Below are positions 36,230 to 49,937 of a stretch of DNA of 64,000 nucleotides, one piece after another. The stretch is from Paralichthys olivaceus (lineage: Eukaryota > Chordata > Actinopteri > Pleuronectiformes > Paralichthyidae): positions 12,306,001-12,370,000 of the forward strand of contig NC_091100.1 of the NCBI RefSeq assembly GCF_024713975.1, in the 5' to 3' direction. The notes beneath the pieces are model-generated. The model worked only from the letters and a program-made list of their open reading frames with translations. It ran no database searches and was not told where the DNA came from. Both the position numbers and the translations under genes were made by a program. Numbering within the stretch: the first letter of the stretch is position 1; each line of letters opens with the position of its first letter.

Positions 36230-39200
36230 CTCGTGGTACTCAGTGGATTTTGTTATTTCAAATGTTACAGAAACAATGCAGTTGTTTCAACCCTCCACTG
36301 TGGGCTATTAGAAGATGCTGAAAAGGTTTGATAATTACATCAGGGCATAAACTCTGATCAGAACCTTATGTAGCTTCTGGTCAGTTTGGTCACATGGAAG
36401 AGTAATAAAATGACATCATCCTATAAAAGGTTACGGACGACCCAAAATCAATAGGCTGCAGTCATTAATTATACACAAACATAAATGGAATATTAGATGA
36501 TGGGTCCCACGGTCCAGGTCCTAGAAGTGTTTTCTATACAAGGACAAATCTATGAATGGGATTGCCTGTGATGAGTCATAATTGTCAATGGACAAATCAT
36601 TGGCTTTTAGCAACACAGCGCCCCTCACTGGTGACTGTGAGCAGTGCTCTCAGATCAGTCCTGCTTCCACAATAAAAGCATCATAGAGACTGTAAAAGTA
36701 ACAGACACAATCATACTCTAAAGACACACAAGGTCCTGTGATACTGAGCTAATGCGCAGAGCTTGTACAGGCTAGTCTTTTATATTAAACTGAATCTTTT
36801 AGCTTGGACTGAATGAGAGGTGAATGTTGTTGCCATAGGAATGGTCACATGCTCACTTACTGTGAAACATCCTGAAATATCTTTTTGAACAGCTGAGCTA
36901 AGATTAAAGAGATTTAACTACAAAATCAATTCAACTGAACAAACCCGTTTGAATCAGCAGTGAGTTGTGATTTCCACTTCTAACAGATTGCACCTAATTC
37001 TCTGTGGATGCACATAGTCCATGAACCAGATCATCTTTGCTTTTTAAACTGCACAAACACATTCAGCCTTAGAAACTCAGAGAATGATGGTGTGGTGATC
37101 AACAATTGATATCAAAAGACATTTAAAAAGTGAGGATGACAAACTGCACCACTATATGAACTGGGGCACCTCAGCCACATCTGGCTACAGTACCAGAATC
37201 TTACCTGTGTTTTGTGTGTGTTGCTACAACCCACTCGAGAACTTAAAAACACAGAGTACATATTCATACTGCACATGCACCACTCTATTCCGTCCCAAAG
37301 AGATGAATTCAGCTTGTTGAAGATAGTAATACCATTGCTTTAATGGGACAGCCGGGCTGACAGCATGTAAAAGGCCAGAATTCAATCACGAGAACTTAAA
37401 TCACAAAAAGAAACATTAACTCAACAACAATGACAAATGCACATTGCATTTTCTGTTTCTCACAGAACAAATCAAAAACAGCATGACCAAAACTCGTTTT
37501 ACATACACACTCTCATATTTTGTAGCTATACATAATCTTCAGTAATGTTCCCGTGTTGCTCCCGAGTCTGTTCGTGGATGCGAGGCTGCACTGATAGGTC
37601 CATGCTAGTGGGCTGCTGAGGATGTGTGACAGGAGAACATGTTTAGGGTGAGCCTGGGCCTTTGGCATTGAGGGATGCAGGGTCCACATTCACCAGAAAT
37701 ATCCACATCTGTCTTGACAAAATTGTTTGGACACCATTACCCCGAAAACATTCAAGGCTCTCTGACCATGCTGAAAAATCTCAACCCATTCTCAATATGT
37801 TTTAAACTTCCTGACACCAAGCTGGGTTTTTTCTTGATAGTTTTTTTTTTTTTTAATATATCCTTGGCATTGGGTACCAGACATTAAGACGTTCATGCCA
37901 CTGTTACTGAAGAGTCTCACAAGCTCTTTAAAGCAACCCCGACCCCCATATTGTCCTGGAATCAAACAATCACCATTTATACAAGTCAGCTCTGAAAATA
38001 CAATGGCAAGTGACATTTTTCCACTAAAGTTTCAATGTGAACAACAAAAAATATATTTCACTCCCCATCTGATTTGTTCAGCTTATCAAATGCAATAACT
38101 GGTTTGTTTTCTTTGTAGCATCGTACCAACATTCACTGATTTCAATATTGTAGAAGTTTTACAAAGACATAAATATTGTAGGATACAATACAGTAAAAAA
38201 TACAAAATAAACTTGATATAGTTTTTTTTTCTTAAATGATAATTTACCAGAGGCAAACCCAGAAACGGATCTGTGACACTAGGCAAAAAACACTAGAATT
38301 ACCCCCTGAGGTCAAATGATAAAAGAATAGCCATGTCTCAAACCAGAGCTTAGTCCCTTTACTACTACTTGTTTGTTATTCTTAAGTAGTGTACTATGTA
38401 CAGGACTATAGGCAAAACGTGGGTGTCCTGTGTGGCACATAGTAAATGTGAACTATGCCAGTGCAATAGTTTGGGTGTTATTACTATACTAGCGAGACGT
38501 TAAGCTAAGGAAAACTTGAAGGCACAATTATCTCAGGAAGAATACGCCTTGAGATTTAAACACAACAGTTGTGGTTTCAAAGGTGTGAGATTCTAACGAG
38601 AAGAAGAACAAAAAGGGGAATAAAACAGTTTACAGCTACAGGTATGGTTTAGGTCTGAGAACGACGAGGCAGTGGATCAAGTTAAGGCCAAATTACTTAA
38701 GATCGTCCAAACAGAACGCTCCAACAGTAAAATGATGTTAGACCTGACAAATCACAGATTTGCATTATGATATCAGTTTTTACACCAGAACTCTTCATTA
38801 TTTTGTCATAGCCTGGCTCGCTACATAGATATTTCTTCTCAAGGATAAGTCAATTATATTAAACTGCTTTTTTTGCTCTTCTTTTAGAGGTTGTTATAAT
38901 GCACACTTAAGTATAAATGTATGGTACAAGAATATACATGGGCTTCAGTCAATAATATTTCACCTAGGAGTACATCCAAGCATTCAGGGTGAGGACTTTG
39001 GCTTTGAAAAGTTAGTCACAAACATGAAAACATATGTAAAAAATGCACCAGAGAAAATGGAAAAAATAAGAAAAACAGAAATGGACTAAATGGCTCACAC
39101 ACCATCACTTATGGCCAATTGTTCACGCAGAACCATTTCCTCTTTAAAAAAAAATAAGAACAGAAAGGTTTTCAAGTTTCACCTTGTCGTACCCCTGACA

Positions 39201-39684
39201 GTTGTCCTGTGACCACCAACTTGTTCAGGGTCGAAAAGGAGCATGAATTAAAAAAAGGAAAACAGACAGGGGTTTGGAGGGCTTCAAGGGGTAGAGTTCA
39301 GGTTTGTCATTCCTCATGTGCAAGTCAATATAAAAATGCTACAACTTGTACAACGCTCTTGTCAACAAGACAGGTTCAGGGTAGGCCGAGTCCCCCTGTA
39401 GCTTTCTAAATAAAAATGGGCTTGGAAATTGGCAGGACAGCTTGCTCAATCAGCAATGCAACACACACTCCCTGTATCTCTTTTCTTAACCTCCAACATG
39501 TATCCACTCCAGGAAAGGAAGCGCAACTGTGGGAGTCTGCATCGTCACATCAAGAGCCAAAACAAGATTTCCCTCCTTTGTCTCTCTTATGGCAGAAGAG
39601 TCATCTTCCTCTTCCACTGTTCGGTCCTATGACTTTAGTTAAGGTTGGCTACCCCATCTGTCACGTTGTACCTCCATGTGTCCC
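36230..39684. other. Convergent intergenic region with PTPN9 3'UTR on the minus strand
   Basis: No coding exon is seen. Part of it, of unknown length to the left of 39684, must be the PTPN9 3'UTR. TTTAAT at about 37852 (ATTAAA on the minus strand) and the site at 36206 are possible ends. The sequence is AT-rich, with no repeat family I can name. Confidence 0.4.
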
Positions 39685-42600
39685 TCATTCGCTGTCAGTC
39701 TCTATGTCTGAGTCAGACCACTGCACCGGGCTCAGTTTCCCATGGCGCTGGGCATACTCGATGACTGCCGTGTAGCAGAAGTAGTACTGGTCCCAGGTCT
39801 GGATGCTGAAAGCCCTCTGCGTACGCATTCGTCGCACCGTCTGACGGACATCTACTGTGCCGATGTCCTCCAGCCGGGACAGGCAGATGTCTAGTGTACA
39901 GAATGTACCTACAGAGAAGACAGAGTTACTTGATGAACACCCACACAGTTATTTACACTTACTGACAGGCTCTTGACTCTTGACATGACTCTTGTCAGGT
40001 ATACCTATGTAGAACCAGAGGGACCTTTTTTCCTTCAGAGCAGTCTGAATTTTCAGTTGCACAGGCTCAATAATAAGATATATAGTCACACTGAAAAAAG
40101 TTGCTGCAGTTGTGTCTCTGCCAAATGCTCCATACACTAACACTATGTTTAGATTCTGTTTGTATAACAAGAAATGACTATTTTACTCTAACTATAAAGG
40201 AAATGTACACTAATGGATAATTAAAAAGAACATTCACGCCATCATATTGTCAATATTGACACCCTATGTGTTTACCTGTGCGGCCAATGCCAGCACTGCA
40301 GTGCACAACCACAGGGGGGCCCCCTGGAGGCCCTGTCCAACTTGATCCCAGGCTCTGAACTGCAGCGTCCCTCCTCTGAAGTACATGCTCGCGGAAGTCA
40401 AGCATAGCAGAAGCACTTTTGGGCACTCCGAAGTCTGGCCAGCTGACGTAGAGGTAGTGACACACCTCCCGTCTCTCTCCAGACTGACAAAAGGTCAGAC
40501 AGGGTCGAAGAAGAACAGAGATAGACTTTAGGATCAACTAGCATATTAAAGTGAACTATTCTTGTTGGAACACACAATATGGTTTTCTTATGAATGAAGA
40601 CATTCCACCAACAAAAGCAATTCCACAATCTAAAATCATTAATTTATATCAAGTTATTTTGTTAGAGATTGAAATATCCCCCAAACCATCAAACTGACAT
40701 TAAGGGCCATTTTATCATGTTACATTAATAGACCTAGTTTACGGATATTCAGGTACTCGTTATGACTTACCTGTGTGTTGTAGAGTTCGAGAAGGGAGAG
40801 TTTGAAGTCCTGGAACACCTGGATGTGTGTGTTCCTGACCAGGAAGTACCCATGCTGCTCAGTCCTACCCTCCTCAAGAGGCCAGTACTGACCACACTTG
40901 ACACGTCCACGCTCCACCACCCTGAGTAACACAACACATATCACAGCCATTTAATCCCTCTCGTGACATTGCTTATTCTACCACCTGTGCATGTAGACAT
41001 GCTTTGTACATCTCTCAAACTGAGCAGACATTGTGCATTTTTGTGAGTCTTCATATTTTGTGTTAGCTCACACAACATGCTGTGTGCCTTCTTGCACAGC
41101 TAGAATCTGCCACTACTTCACACTGTATGGATCAACTATCTGGATTTTAAGTGGGTTCTCACATTGAACCCCCTCCCCCAAATAAATTGGGTTGACTAAT
41201 TCACGTAGATGAATTCATAGTAAACCTCAGGCATCAGAGTGGCAGGAGTCTCACCTGGTGGTCATGACAATGATAAGTACCATCTGCTCCCAAACCATCC
41301 GCCAGAAGTCGCCAAATGTTTTTGGCAAAGGACCTGTGGGACATGAAAATCTGTCAGGCTTTGGTAGCATCAGAGTGTACTGAGTTGAGTTTAAGTACAA
41401 ACATGTAGGTAGCACAAAGGACTTCATAAAGAAAATAGTGTGTGTTTCAACAGCTGCTCACCCTGAGTTGCAATGTAGGCGTTGCTTCTCTTGTACCCAT
41501 CCATGAAACTGGCATTAATGTAATCTGATGTCTGCAAAAATAAACAGTATTGATGAAGTGAAACTAACTGCCTTCTGTTGGATGCTCAACATATCTACAC
41601 AAATTATTAGAGTGGGGCCATCACTATCTCTGACTTCTCTATAAAATAAAATGTTATTTTTGCCACTTACTTGTAGTAAATGAGTAAACATTAAGACAAG
41701 AGCAGCATACATATATTCTACAGATGAGATTCATACTGTTGCCAATCTCATGGATTGTATGATCATAGTATTAACCATTATACGATTGTGCTCATTTAAA
41801 AAGTGACAGCTTGTCAAAAACCGGCCTCTCATTCAAAACAATTAAAAAATGTATGATACTGTCAAACACAGGAATCAGGAGAAGGATTGAAGATTAAATG
41901 ATCACCTCATCCTCATCATCAGAGAGCTGGCAGAGTCGCACCCTCGACTGGTCCAGGCAAAGAACGTCGCTGTACCTGTTCTTTATTTGATTGGATAATT
42001 GCCTGTGAAAGCAGAGTTGAGAAACGTGACAGACTGAAATACTGGGCTGATGTGCATCTGTCATGAGATTTTCCTACACCTTGTTAGCGAGAGAGAAAAC
42101 AACGAGCAGAAAGACAGTTTAAAAGGACAGTTTGCTGGATGGAATATATTTTTCATCTCTTACTTGGAGTAGTCAAAGGTGCCTGCTGGTGGCTCCTTGC
42201 GGATTTCCTCGTACTCCTGATAGATGCCTTTCTTCTTCCTCCTCTTCACGTGTTCCACAAGCTCATGCACCATCATGCCTCCCTGCTCCGGCATGTGAAC
42301 AGACAGCTCCATGCAGCGGTCGTCGTCGTCGGGATCACACGATGAAGACAGGGGTGGGGATTGAGAAGAAGGCTGGTGGGGCGGTCGAGGCAGAGATTTC
42401 TGGGGCAATGGAGGCACCCCTTCCTCATCCTCCTCCTCATCCTCCTCCTCCTCCTCCTCCTCTTTGACATCCTCATTTTGAGGTCTATGGGCTGAGTCTG
42501 TTGTGGTGCAGTCCACCGCATTTTCATCACCTTTCTGTGAGAGCGGTGTGTCAGGAGGCGTGTCTGACTGGGGAGGGGCTTGGCGGCCACTACCATTCAT

Positions 42601-45600
42601 GTTAGCATTGAGGCTGGAGCCACTGACGGCCAAGTTGGCTTCGCTCACAGCTGAGCCGTTCCAGTGTTGGTGGTTCCCCTGCAGCCTATTGGCAGCAGAA
42701 TGTGGGCTCTGCTGATACTGGCCTAGGCCTCGAGTCCTGCTCTCCACCACACTGCAGTGATTGTGTGGGTTAGCATTATTATCATCATAGCAGTTAGAGT
42801 TAGCCACAGCTAGCTCAGAGCCTAACTCCGTATTTATATGGGTGTGGGACAGTGTAGCACCTGCGTTTGTGTTGCTGCACTCCAAGCTGTAAGAGCGTAG
42901 CAGGCTTCCCACACAGTCATGTGTGTCATGTTCTTGTGTGTCACCCTCAACAGTGTTTGTTTGAACATTAACACAGGACTGGATCCAAGCCACGTGGCTG
43001 TACTGGGATGTCCCACCAAGGTGTTCAGGAAGGGAGGAGACTGGGATGTGACTGGCCAACTCATGAGCTTTTACCGTGCACACCTAGTGATTGCAGAGCA
43101 AAGAAAAAAACGATTCAAATAAATAACAAGCTTATTAAACATCATGACAAACCTGACGAAGTCAGACACACACACATACCCTTTCTCTCAGCTTCTCACG
43201 CACAAAGAGGCGGAGGACCGCGAAAGGTGCTCGAAACCAAAGAGGCGACGACACAATAAAGACACATTTTAGACGAGCTGGAAATGCCCCCTGGAAAATA
43301 CAGAGAGAGGCAGTTTAACACTAGAAACCAGAGGGCAGGCAGAGGAGAGCAAGAGAGGATGATTTTTACCTTCAGCAAATTGAGGATCTTGACACAGAGC
43401 TCATAGTCAAAGTTACCATAGCTGGAGTTGGTCATGTCGTAGATAAATATGAGTCCATCTCTTTGAGTTTGTGCACTACAGAGGAAACAGGAGGATTTTT
43501 CATTTAAAAGCAGAGGTGGAGCTTCAAAGAAAAACTTTATAAAATACACTTGAATGAACTTTAGAATAAGCCAATATATTCTTTAAATATTTATATTTTC
43601 TCCTGCCACAATCAAAAAGAACACAGCAGTAAATCCTACACCTGCTCAGTTTTCAGTCTTCGTAGCCCACTTGGCTTCTGAGTTTCAGTGAAACTAAAGC
43701 CATGTTGAGATGTTAAACCACTGCCTTTAGTGATTGTCTTAATGGGGCTTTATAAGTGCAGTAATGTTATTAACATCTTAAAATCAGGTTTCATTTATTG
43801 TGTGGTACATCTTAATATGTTTATACAGGTTTGTGGTTTTCTTTCCAGTGACTCTGTAGCCTCAGGGGTTCTCTCAACAAAGCTACACACGCGCGGTTTC
43901 TCTCACAGATTTCTACTTGAATTGGATCCAAATGTCAATCCCTTATGTTGCTGTCAGCTTCTTCTCCGTTCTCTGTATGTTACCCAATCTCTTACAGCCA
44001 GAACATGTAAGTGCAGAGCTAGGCTTGATTTATCACTGTTCTCAATGCAGTCACGGTTCTGCTGCTGCTGTGCAGAATCAGCAGAAAGATCATTCAAGCA
44101 CACAGCAAGAGAAATGGTTTTTTTTTTATTATGTCACTGTTTGAAACAATGTCTACATTTTTAACTGCATACTTAATCTCATCTACATCAAGTATGTTGC
44201 ATGTTAACATAGTCACAGTTGGTTTTAATTATGTTGGTGCTTTCTCATCTTATTGTCTTTGCTTTTGTATGTATGTTTTTGTTAACGAAATTAACACTAA
44301 TCTGGGAAACTAACATCACTAATTAGCAACAAAAAGTCTGAGATTGGAACTGCAAAAATGAAAAATGTAGAACAAGTAAATAAAATGACTAATTGCAGAA
44401 CAGAAGGGACAGGTGTACCACAACACTAAAGTTAAGTGATGACGGGGGAAAAAAGTTGTAATGACAAATAGTTAAGAGTTAGGGAATCACCTCTCTATGG
44501 CTTTATCCAGCTGATAGATGATGGCCTGAAGCACAGCTTTGTGGGTGGTGACGTCTGGCCGATGGAGACGAGCAGTGAAGAGTGCTAGTGCAGCACCTTT
44601 AGCATCACGACCAGGCTGGTAGAAACAATGATAGGCCATCATATATTATACACCAATGCAAATTCAGTCTGCATCCCTGTCATGTTATTCGTGAGAGGTT
44701 GTTTTAAATTCTGATTAAAGATACACTATTTACATTTTATATGCATCATGTGTCATGTAATCATGGTTGTAATTGCTAAATGATTAACTCAAGCTCTTTG
44801 CTCTATGTGGCTCAAAATGACTTCATTACTCACCAGGACTGTAAATTTGCCATTGAGCAGCTCAGAGCGAAGCGGCTCCTCATCAGGGTTGATATTGAAG
44901 ATGCCCTCCTTGATTCTTGTGTTCTAGAACATGACATAAATGATGCAGCAATGTCAGCAGGTAAACACTAAACAGCACAAGAAAACAACTTTGATTCTGT
45001 CATTGTTTATTTGCTACTCTATGTGTTAAAGGACTTGTCAATAAATGTTGGAATAATATCAAGTTATAGGTGTGTTTTGAATATCAGTGGCCGACAATAC
45101 TAGTGTTTGTTGTTGAGATTTTACATTGGTTTATAGATTGTATGTAGTTCATGATACAATGTATTGCTCAGAGTCCTCAGTGGACTAACTGTCTCACTGA
45201 ATAACAAGTTATGACGCATTATGACAGGACATAGCTTTGACTGCTACAGTGCAGTCTTCAAAACATCCTGGAGGGTCGTCAGCCACGCTACAAAACTTTA
45301 CACTGTCAGGTGGAAAACTAACTGTCAATGAAAATAATGCCACTTTAATATGATTATTTTTTAATATTGAAAAGGGAAAGGGAGCTATAAATAATGAAAA
45401 CAAGTACCTGCAACTCTGATTGCTTCTATTTTTTTTTTTACAAATGTATTATATATGTATACTGTGCACATCAGCAGATGAGCCTGGATCTTATTTGGTG
45501 GTGAAGACATTTCTTGTAATTGCAACACTGCTTGGAAAAATTACAATTTCATATTTTTTTACTGATTATTTCTATTTTAGCCTTTTGTCATGTTTATATG

Positions 45601-48343
45601 AGAAATAAAGTCTTTTCACTTGTGCCATCAATCAAATACAATGCTGTACCTTGTATGCTTGGAAGAGGTCGATAGCTCTGGAGACGTCAAACTTGCGGGC
45701 CATAAGAAACTTTACAGCTGTAGGTTGAGAGACAAGCCCAGCACTGTGAGGCTGCTCCCTGCTACGCACTTCACTCAGGAACTCCTCCACGGCCTGACCA
45801 GACGTGAGGGAGGAGATGAAGAGAAAAGGTGAGGTGTCTGTGTGAGAGGAGAGGTTAGAGCAGGCAACCTTAAGGAGAAATACTCAAAGGAGGAGGGACT
45901 AATAGAAAGCTTGGAATTTAGGGAGTTGAGAAACAGGAAAGAAAGACTGATAGATGATGAGGACAACTGACAGAAAGAGACACACAACTGTCACCCCCTT
46001 CAGGTTTGTAATACTTGAGATACAGACGTAAGCAGACTGTCCCCTTGAAAGATGTAGTTGATGAGAGCACTCAAATGCCAGGAGACAACAGTCTGTTTGT
46101 TTCCGCACAAGTGAAATGCACCTCCAAATATAAAACCAGCAGGAGGAGAGCACATGAATGGGTATCACAGATTACCTCATCCACTACACACAACACCTGA
46201 ATGGACTCTCTCACAGGACGGGAAATAAAAAAGTGGATAATGTAATCAATCCCAATACAGGGTTTCCATGTTAGTGGTTTGGCAGACGTGAGTCATCCTG
46301 ATGCATCTCATGAGCAGTTTAGTTATTAGATGATGGATACATATGACAATAGGCACATTCATTAAATATATAGCATCTTCTGTGTGAAGTAGGAACTCTG
46401 CTCCCTTAGGCCTACGTTTTATAGATACATATATATAGAGACAGATTATATAGATAGACTTTGTCATTTAAAGGTCCAGTTTGTAAGATTTAGGTGAAAG
46501 GGATCTATTGGCAGATATTCAATGGAGAATAATCCTCATGATGTTTTCACTAGTTCATTTCCATCTAAATTGTATGAATTGTAGTTTTCTTTATCCCAGA
46601 AAAGGCCCTTTATATTTAAATACTTTATATTTACATCAAGGGGTCCTCTCTACAGAGGCCGCCATGTTTTTTACATTAGTCCAGACTGGACAAACTAAAC
46701 ACCTTTTGAGTTTTTATGAAAACTAAAGGCTACCACAGTTTCTTTTTCACTTTTGGGAGGGTGAGGTGAGGGGTGTTCAGCTGCAACATGCAATTTCAAC
46801 ACTAGATATCACAAAATTCTACACACATACCTTTCACAAGTCATAACAACTGAAATATTTGCGACTCTGAATCTGTGATACTGCCAAACCTACTGTATGT
46901 GCTAAGAACATACCAGAGTCAATGTTGTGACTGGACTCATGTTGCAGTCAGATAGATACAGATTACTCCATTAAATTTGGAACTGCCCAATGTAGTGCCA
47001 CTAATACGCCTAAAGTTTAGTATATTTCTTATCACGTATTAAACTTTGATCCAATAGTAGCAATATACCATCTCTTGTAAGTTGTATTAATGCACCACAA
47101 GATTTCACAAGAAAAACATGTCGATCACGTTTCTAAAACAAGGATTCAATTGGATTTAAAGTGGAATAAATTGTTTATATTTGGTGCAGGGTAAGTGAGG
47201 TGGTACCATTAAATCACGCCCTTATATCATGGACAACCTGGTAAATGAAGGACAGTGGTACATATACTGCACTTTTATGTCTCCACCAGTAACAGGACAT
47301 CAGCGCCTGGATACAGATGCAAGCCATGGTGGTGGGATCGTACAAAGACAAGGCAACTAATCAGCAAGACGAATGTGTTCTCCTCCAAGTGGCGTCAGGG
47401 CAGAGGATCGATTAAGGAGACTGAGTGTGGGAATGTTTAGCCATCAAGAAACAAATCGAGAAAAGTGGGGGTGGGGGATTGTGCGCCTGTCCCGTTACTC
47501 AGCCTGATGATCAGTGAAACTTAGGATGAAGACCGAGCAACCATAAAAGTGAAGTAAGCTCCAGAATCGTGGTGCTACATTTGCTGCTTCCTGTCAATGT
47601 CAAGCCCTCCTCTATACTACTAAGTGGTGGCAACAACAATGCTAGGAACCGGAGCCTGAGTTCCGTGAATTCTCGACCGTAAATCTGATAGCTAGCTGGT
47701 GGGCTCATCGCGCTGAGCCTCATGATCCTATTCTGTCTTCACTGTGTCACAGTCCGTAACTACATTAGGAATTCAAGACAGGTCATTTTTAACCTCTATA
47801 CCTGATTAAATGTACTTTTTACCGTCGGACAAGATAGCTGTCGAGGAAATTCCCTGGAAGTCAACAATAGCTATTAGCACCGACTAGCGGCTAGGTTACA
47901 TGTGGTGGCTGGATGGCTAACGGTGGGGTTAAAGACACTTGAAGCACCGCGTATCGGGCGGACCGTGTGTAACGATGTACTGCGGGTTAACTGGAGCGAT
48001 AGGGGCATAAGTGAGTGGTCCGTTTAAAGATGGGTAGTCCAGGGAATTGCTGTTCGAGATACATAGCCGGTAACGTGCTAGTAGCTGCTAGCCAACGCCG
48101 TCGTGCTAACACACATGCTAACTGCTGTCAGTCACACCGAAGTCAGGGTGCGAACGGGCCAGTCGTGTTTACTACAGCACAGCGTTCCCGGGAACAACCG
48201 CCCCGACCAAATATATGGAAAAAATCCCCGGTTACAGGAGAAACTGAATATGACATTTGTACACACGGAACACTGCGGGGAGATGAGAGAAAATCCGCTG
48301 AGAGACCCTTACCAGCTGCTCCTGAGTTGTCAGGGCTTCCGCC
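39685..48343 (-). CDS. ptpn9: Protein tyrosine phosphatase non-receptor type 9 (PTPN9/MEG2)
   Basis: This is a cytoplasmic tyrosine phosphatase of secretory vesicles whose Sec14/CRAL-TRIO domain binds phosphoinositides. Thirteen phase-consistent exons give 785 residues (human 593): 48311-48343, 45650-45793, 44834-44923, 44491-44615, 43370-43475, 43180-43290, 42164-43083, 41906-42002, 41462-41531, 41255-41333, 40771-40921, 40276-40483 and 39685-39908. Residues of about 10-250 form the CRAL-TRIO N and lipid-binding parts (VKFLMARKFDVSRAIDLF, GLIFIYDMTNSSYGNF). The catalytic domain starts near 490 with KKKGIYQEYEEIR, then KNRYSDVLCLDQSRV, the WPD loop SWPDFGVP, the P-loop VVHCSAGIGRTG and the Q-loop FSIQTWDQYYFCY, so the active site is intact. 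The single large exon 42164-43083 adds about 190 low-complexity and acidic residues between the domains. The start MAEALTTQEQL lacks the longer human N-terminus. Fish may have two paralogues, and I cannot say which this is. Confidence 0.94.
46470..46834. mobile_element. Short non-autonomous DNA transposon (MITE-like) in PTPN9 intron 1
   Basis: The left end AAAGGTCCAGTTTGTAAG and the inverted right end (AAAGGTATGTGTGTAGAATTT on the minus strand, at 46814-46834) are imperfect terminal inverted repeats. The interior carries words such as GGGATCTATTGGCAGATATT and GGCCGCCATGTTTTTTACAT, found in a very common teleost repeat. There is no coding capacity. The superfamily is not assigned. Confidence 0.6.
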
Positions 48344-48411
48344 ATCTTGAAGCCTCGGCAACGTCGCAGCGGGCGCGCCCACCAGCCGCTCGCTCACGCC
48401 CGAGACAGAGG

Positions 48412-48428
48412 CCCCGCCCACAACCAAT
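48412..48428 (-). promoter_or_regulatory. PTPN9 core promoter: GC box and CCAAT box
   Basis: CCCCGCCC at 48412-48419 and CCAAT at 48424-48428 (ATTGG on the gene strand) lie 70-85 bases upstream of the PTPN9 start codon, in locally CpG-rich sequence. This suits a TATA-less housekeeping-type promoter. Confidence 0.5.
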
Positions 48429-48470
48429 CACTTCAGCACCAAAAATGTGTCTATCAATATTTAAACCCCA

Positions 48471-49159
48471 CACTGATCAAAACTTTATATACAGACACTG
48501 ATCAAAACTTTACATACAGACACTGATCAAAACTTTATATACAGACACTGATCAAACCTTTATATACAGACACTGATCAAAACTTTATATACAGACACTG
48601 ATCAAACCTTTATATACAGACACTGATCAAACCTTTATATACAGACACTGATCAAACCTTTATATACAGACACTGATCAAACCTTTATATACAGACACTG
48701 ATCAAACCTTTATATACAGACACTGATCAAACCTTTACATACAGACACTGATCAAACCTTTACATACAGACACTGATCAAAACTTTATATACAGACACTG
48801 ATCAAACCTTTATATACAGACACTGATCAAACCTTTATATACAGACACTGATCAAAACTTTACATACAGACACTGATCAAACCTTTATATACAGACACTG
48901 ATCAAAACTTTATATACAGACACTGATCAAACCTTTATATACAGACACTGATCAAAACTTTATATACAGACACTGATCAAACCTTTATATACAGACACTG
49001 ATCAAACCTTTATATACAGACACTGATCAAACCTTTATATACAGACACTGATCAAAACTTTATATACAGACACTGATCAAACCTTTATATACAGACACTG
49101 ATCAAACCTTTATATACAGACACTGATCAAAACTTTATATACAGACACTGATCAAAACC
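48471..49159. repeat. 25-bp minisatellite, 27 full copies plus a partial
   Basis: The unit begins CACTGATCAAA and ends TATACAGA, with period 25. Full units run from 48471 to 49145 and a partial copy diverges after 49159. Only two sites vary: CAAAAC versus CAAACC, and TTTATAT versus TTTACAT. The array starts about 45 bases beyond the PTPN9 CCAAT box and ends about 780 bases before the POLQ start codon. Confidence 0.97.
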
Positions 49160-49560
49160 TGGGTTTATCAATACATTTTTGCAACACATGGATCAATTAA
49201 TGTGTTTATCAATATATTTTACAAAACGCTGTTCAAAACTGTCTTTATAAATACATTTTTTACCACACACTGATAAATACTACATGCAACTAAAGAACAT
49301 TAAATGATAATAAACAGTTGTATACTCAATTAAATACATTCTACCACAGACCATACAACTTATACTATAAACACTTCATAAAACTAAACCTAATTTAAAA
49401 CTACAGTTTACTATTGACAACTTAAAAACTGAATTTTGTCATTCACAGTTAATCTATAAATACAATTTACCACAGGCAGTTTATTAATTGATTATAAATG
49501 TATTATATCTAAATAAAGGTCAATCATTTTCCATATACTTTACTATTAAAAGTTCATGAA
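49160..49560. other. AT-rich flank with diverged relatives of the minisatellite
   Basis: Words such as TTTATCAATACATTTTT, TTATCAATATATTTTAC and CACACACTGATAAATAC recur loosely. They look like older units of the same repeat. No coding was seen. Confidence 0.45.
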
Positions 49561-49580
49561 GTCTATAACCCATTTATTAT

Positions 49581-49655
49581 TAGTAGTTGTAATAGTAGTA
49601 GTAGTAGTAGTAGTAGTAGAAGTAGTAGTATTAGTAGTAGTAGTAGTAGTAGTAT
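49581..49655 (+). repeat. (AGT)n triplet microsatellite upstream of POLQ
   Basis: An AGT/GTA triplet run, interrupted twice, is followed by three ATGCAGT repeats. It lies 280-360 bases before the POLQ start codon. Confidence 0.9.
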
Positions 49656-49937
49656 GCAGTATGCAGTATGCATAGGAACAATCGCATTTAAGCATTTGTT
49701 TCGTCGAGCTGTTTTAGTGTAACACCGGGGCGGAGCAGCGGACTTTTTGATTTCAGAAGCTTCAGCGCTGCTAAACAGAAACACAATGTTTATACTTAGC
49801 GACCAAAATAATGATTCATGTATAAAATAACAGTAGAAAGTGTATTCACGTTGTTTAACACAGTTTATAAACCTGTGTCATGTTGATCAACATCCAGCTT
49901 CTCACACGTCTGTTGGAAGCAGCGCAGCTTGTTCACT

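Noticed and set aside
44834..44908. PTPN9 exon acceptor at the CAAG before GAG GGC
   Set aside because: The TTCTAG acceptor 15 bases further upstream in the transcript keeps phase and adds TRIKEGI, which matches the human TRRKEGI.
48471..49159. CRISPR-like direct repeats
   Set aside because: Units are directly adjacent with no unique spacers, and the genome is vertebrate. This is a minisatellite.
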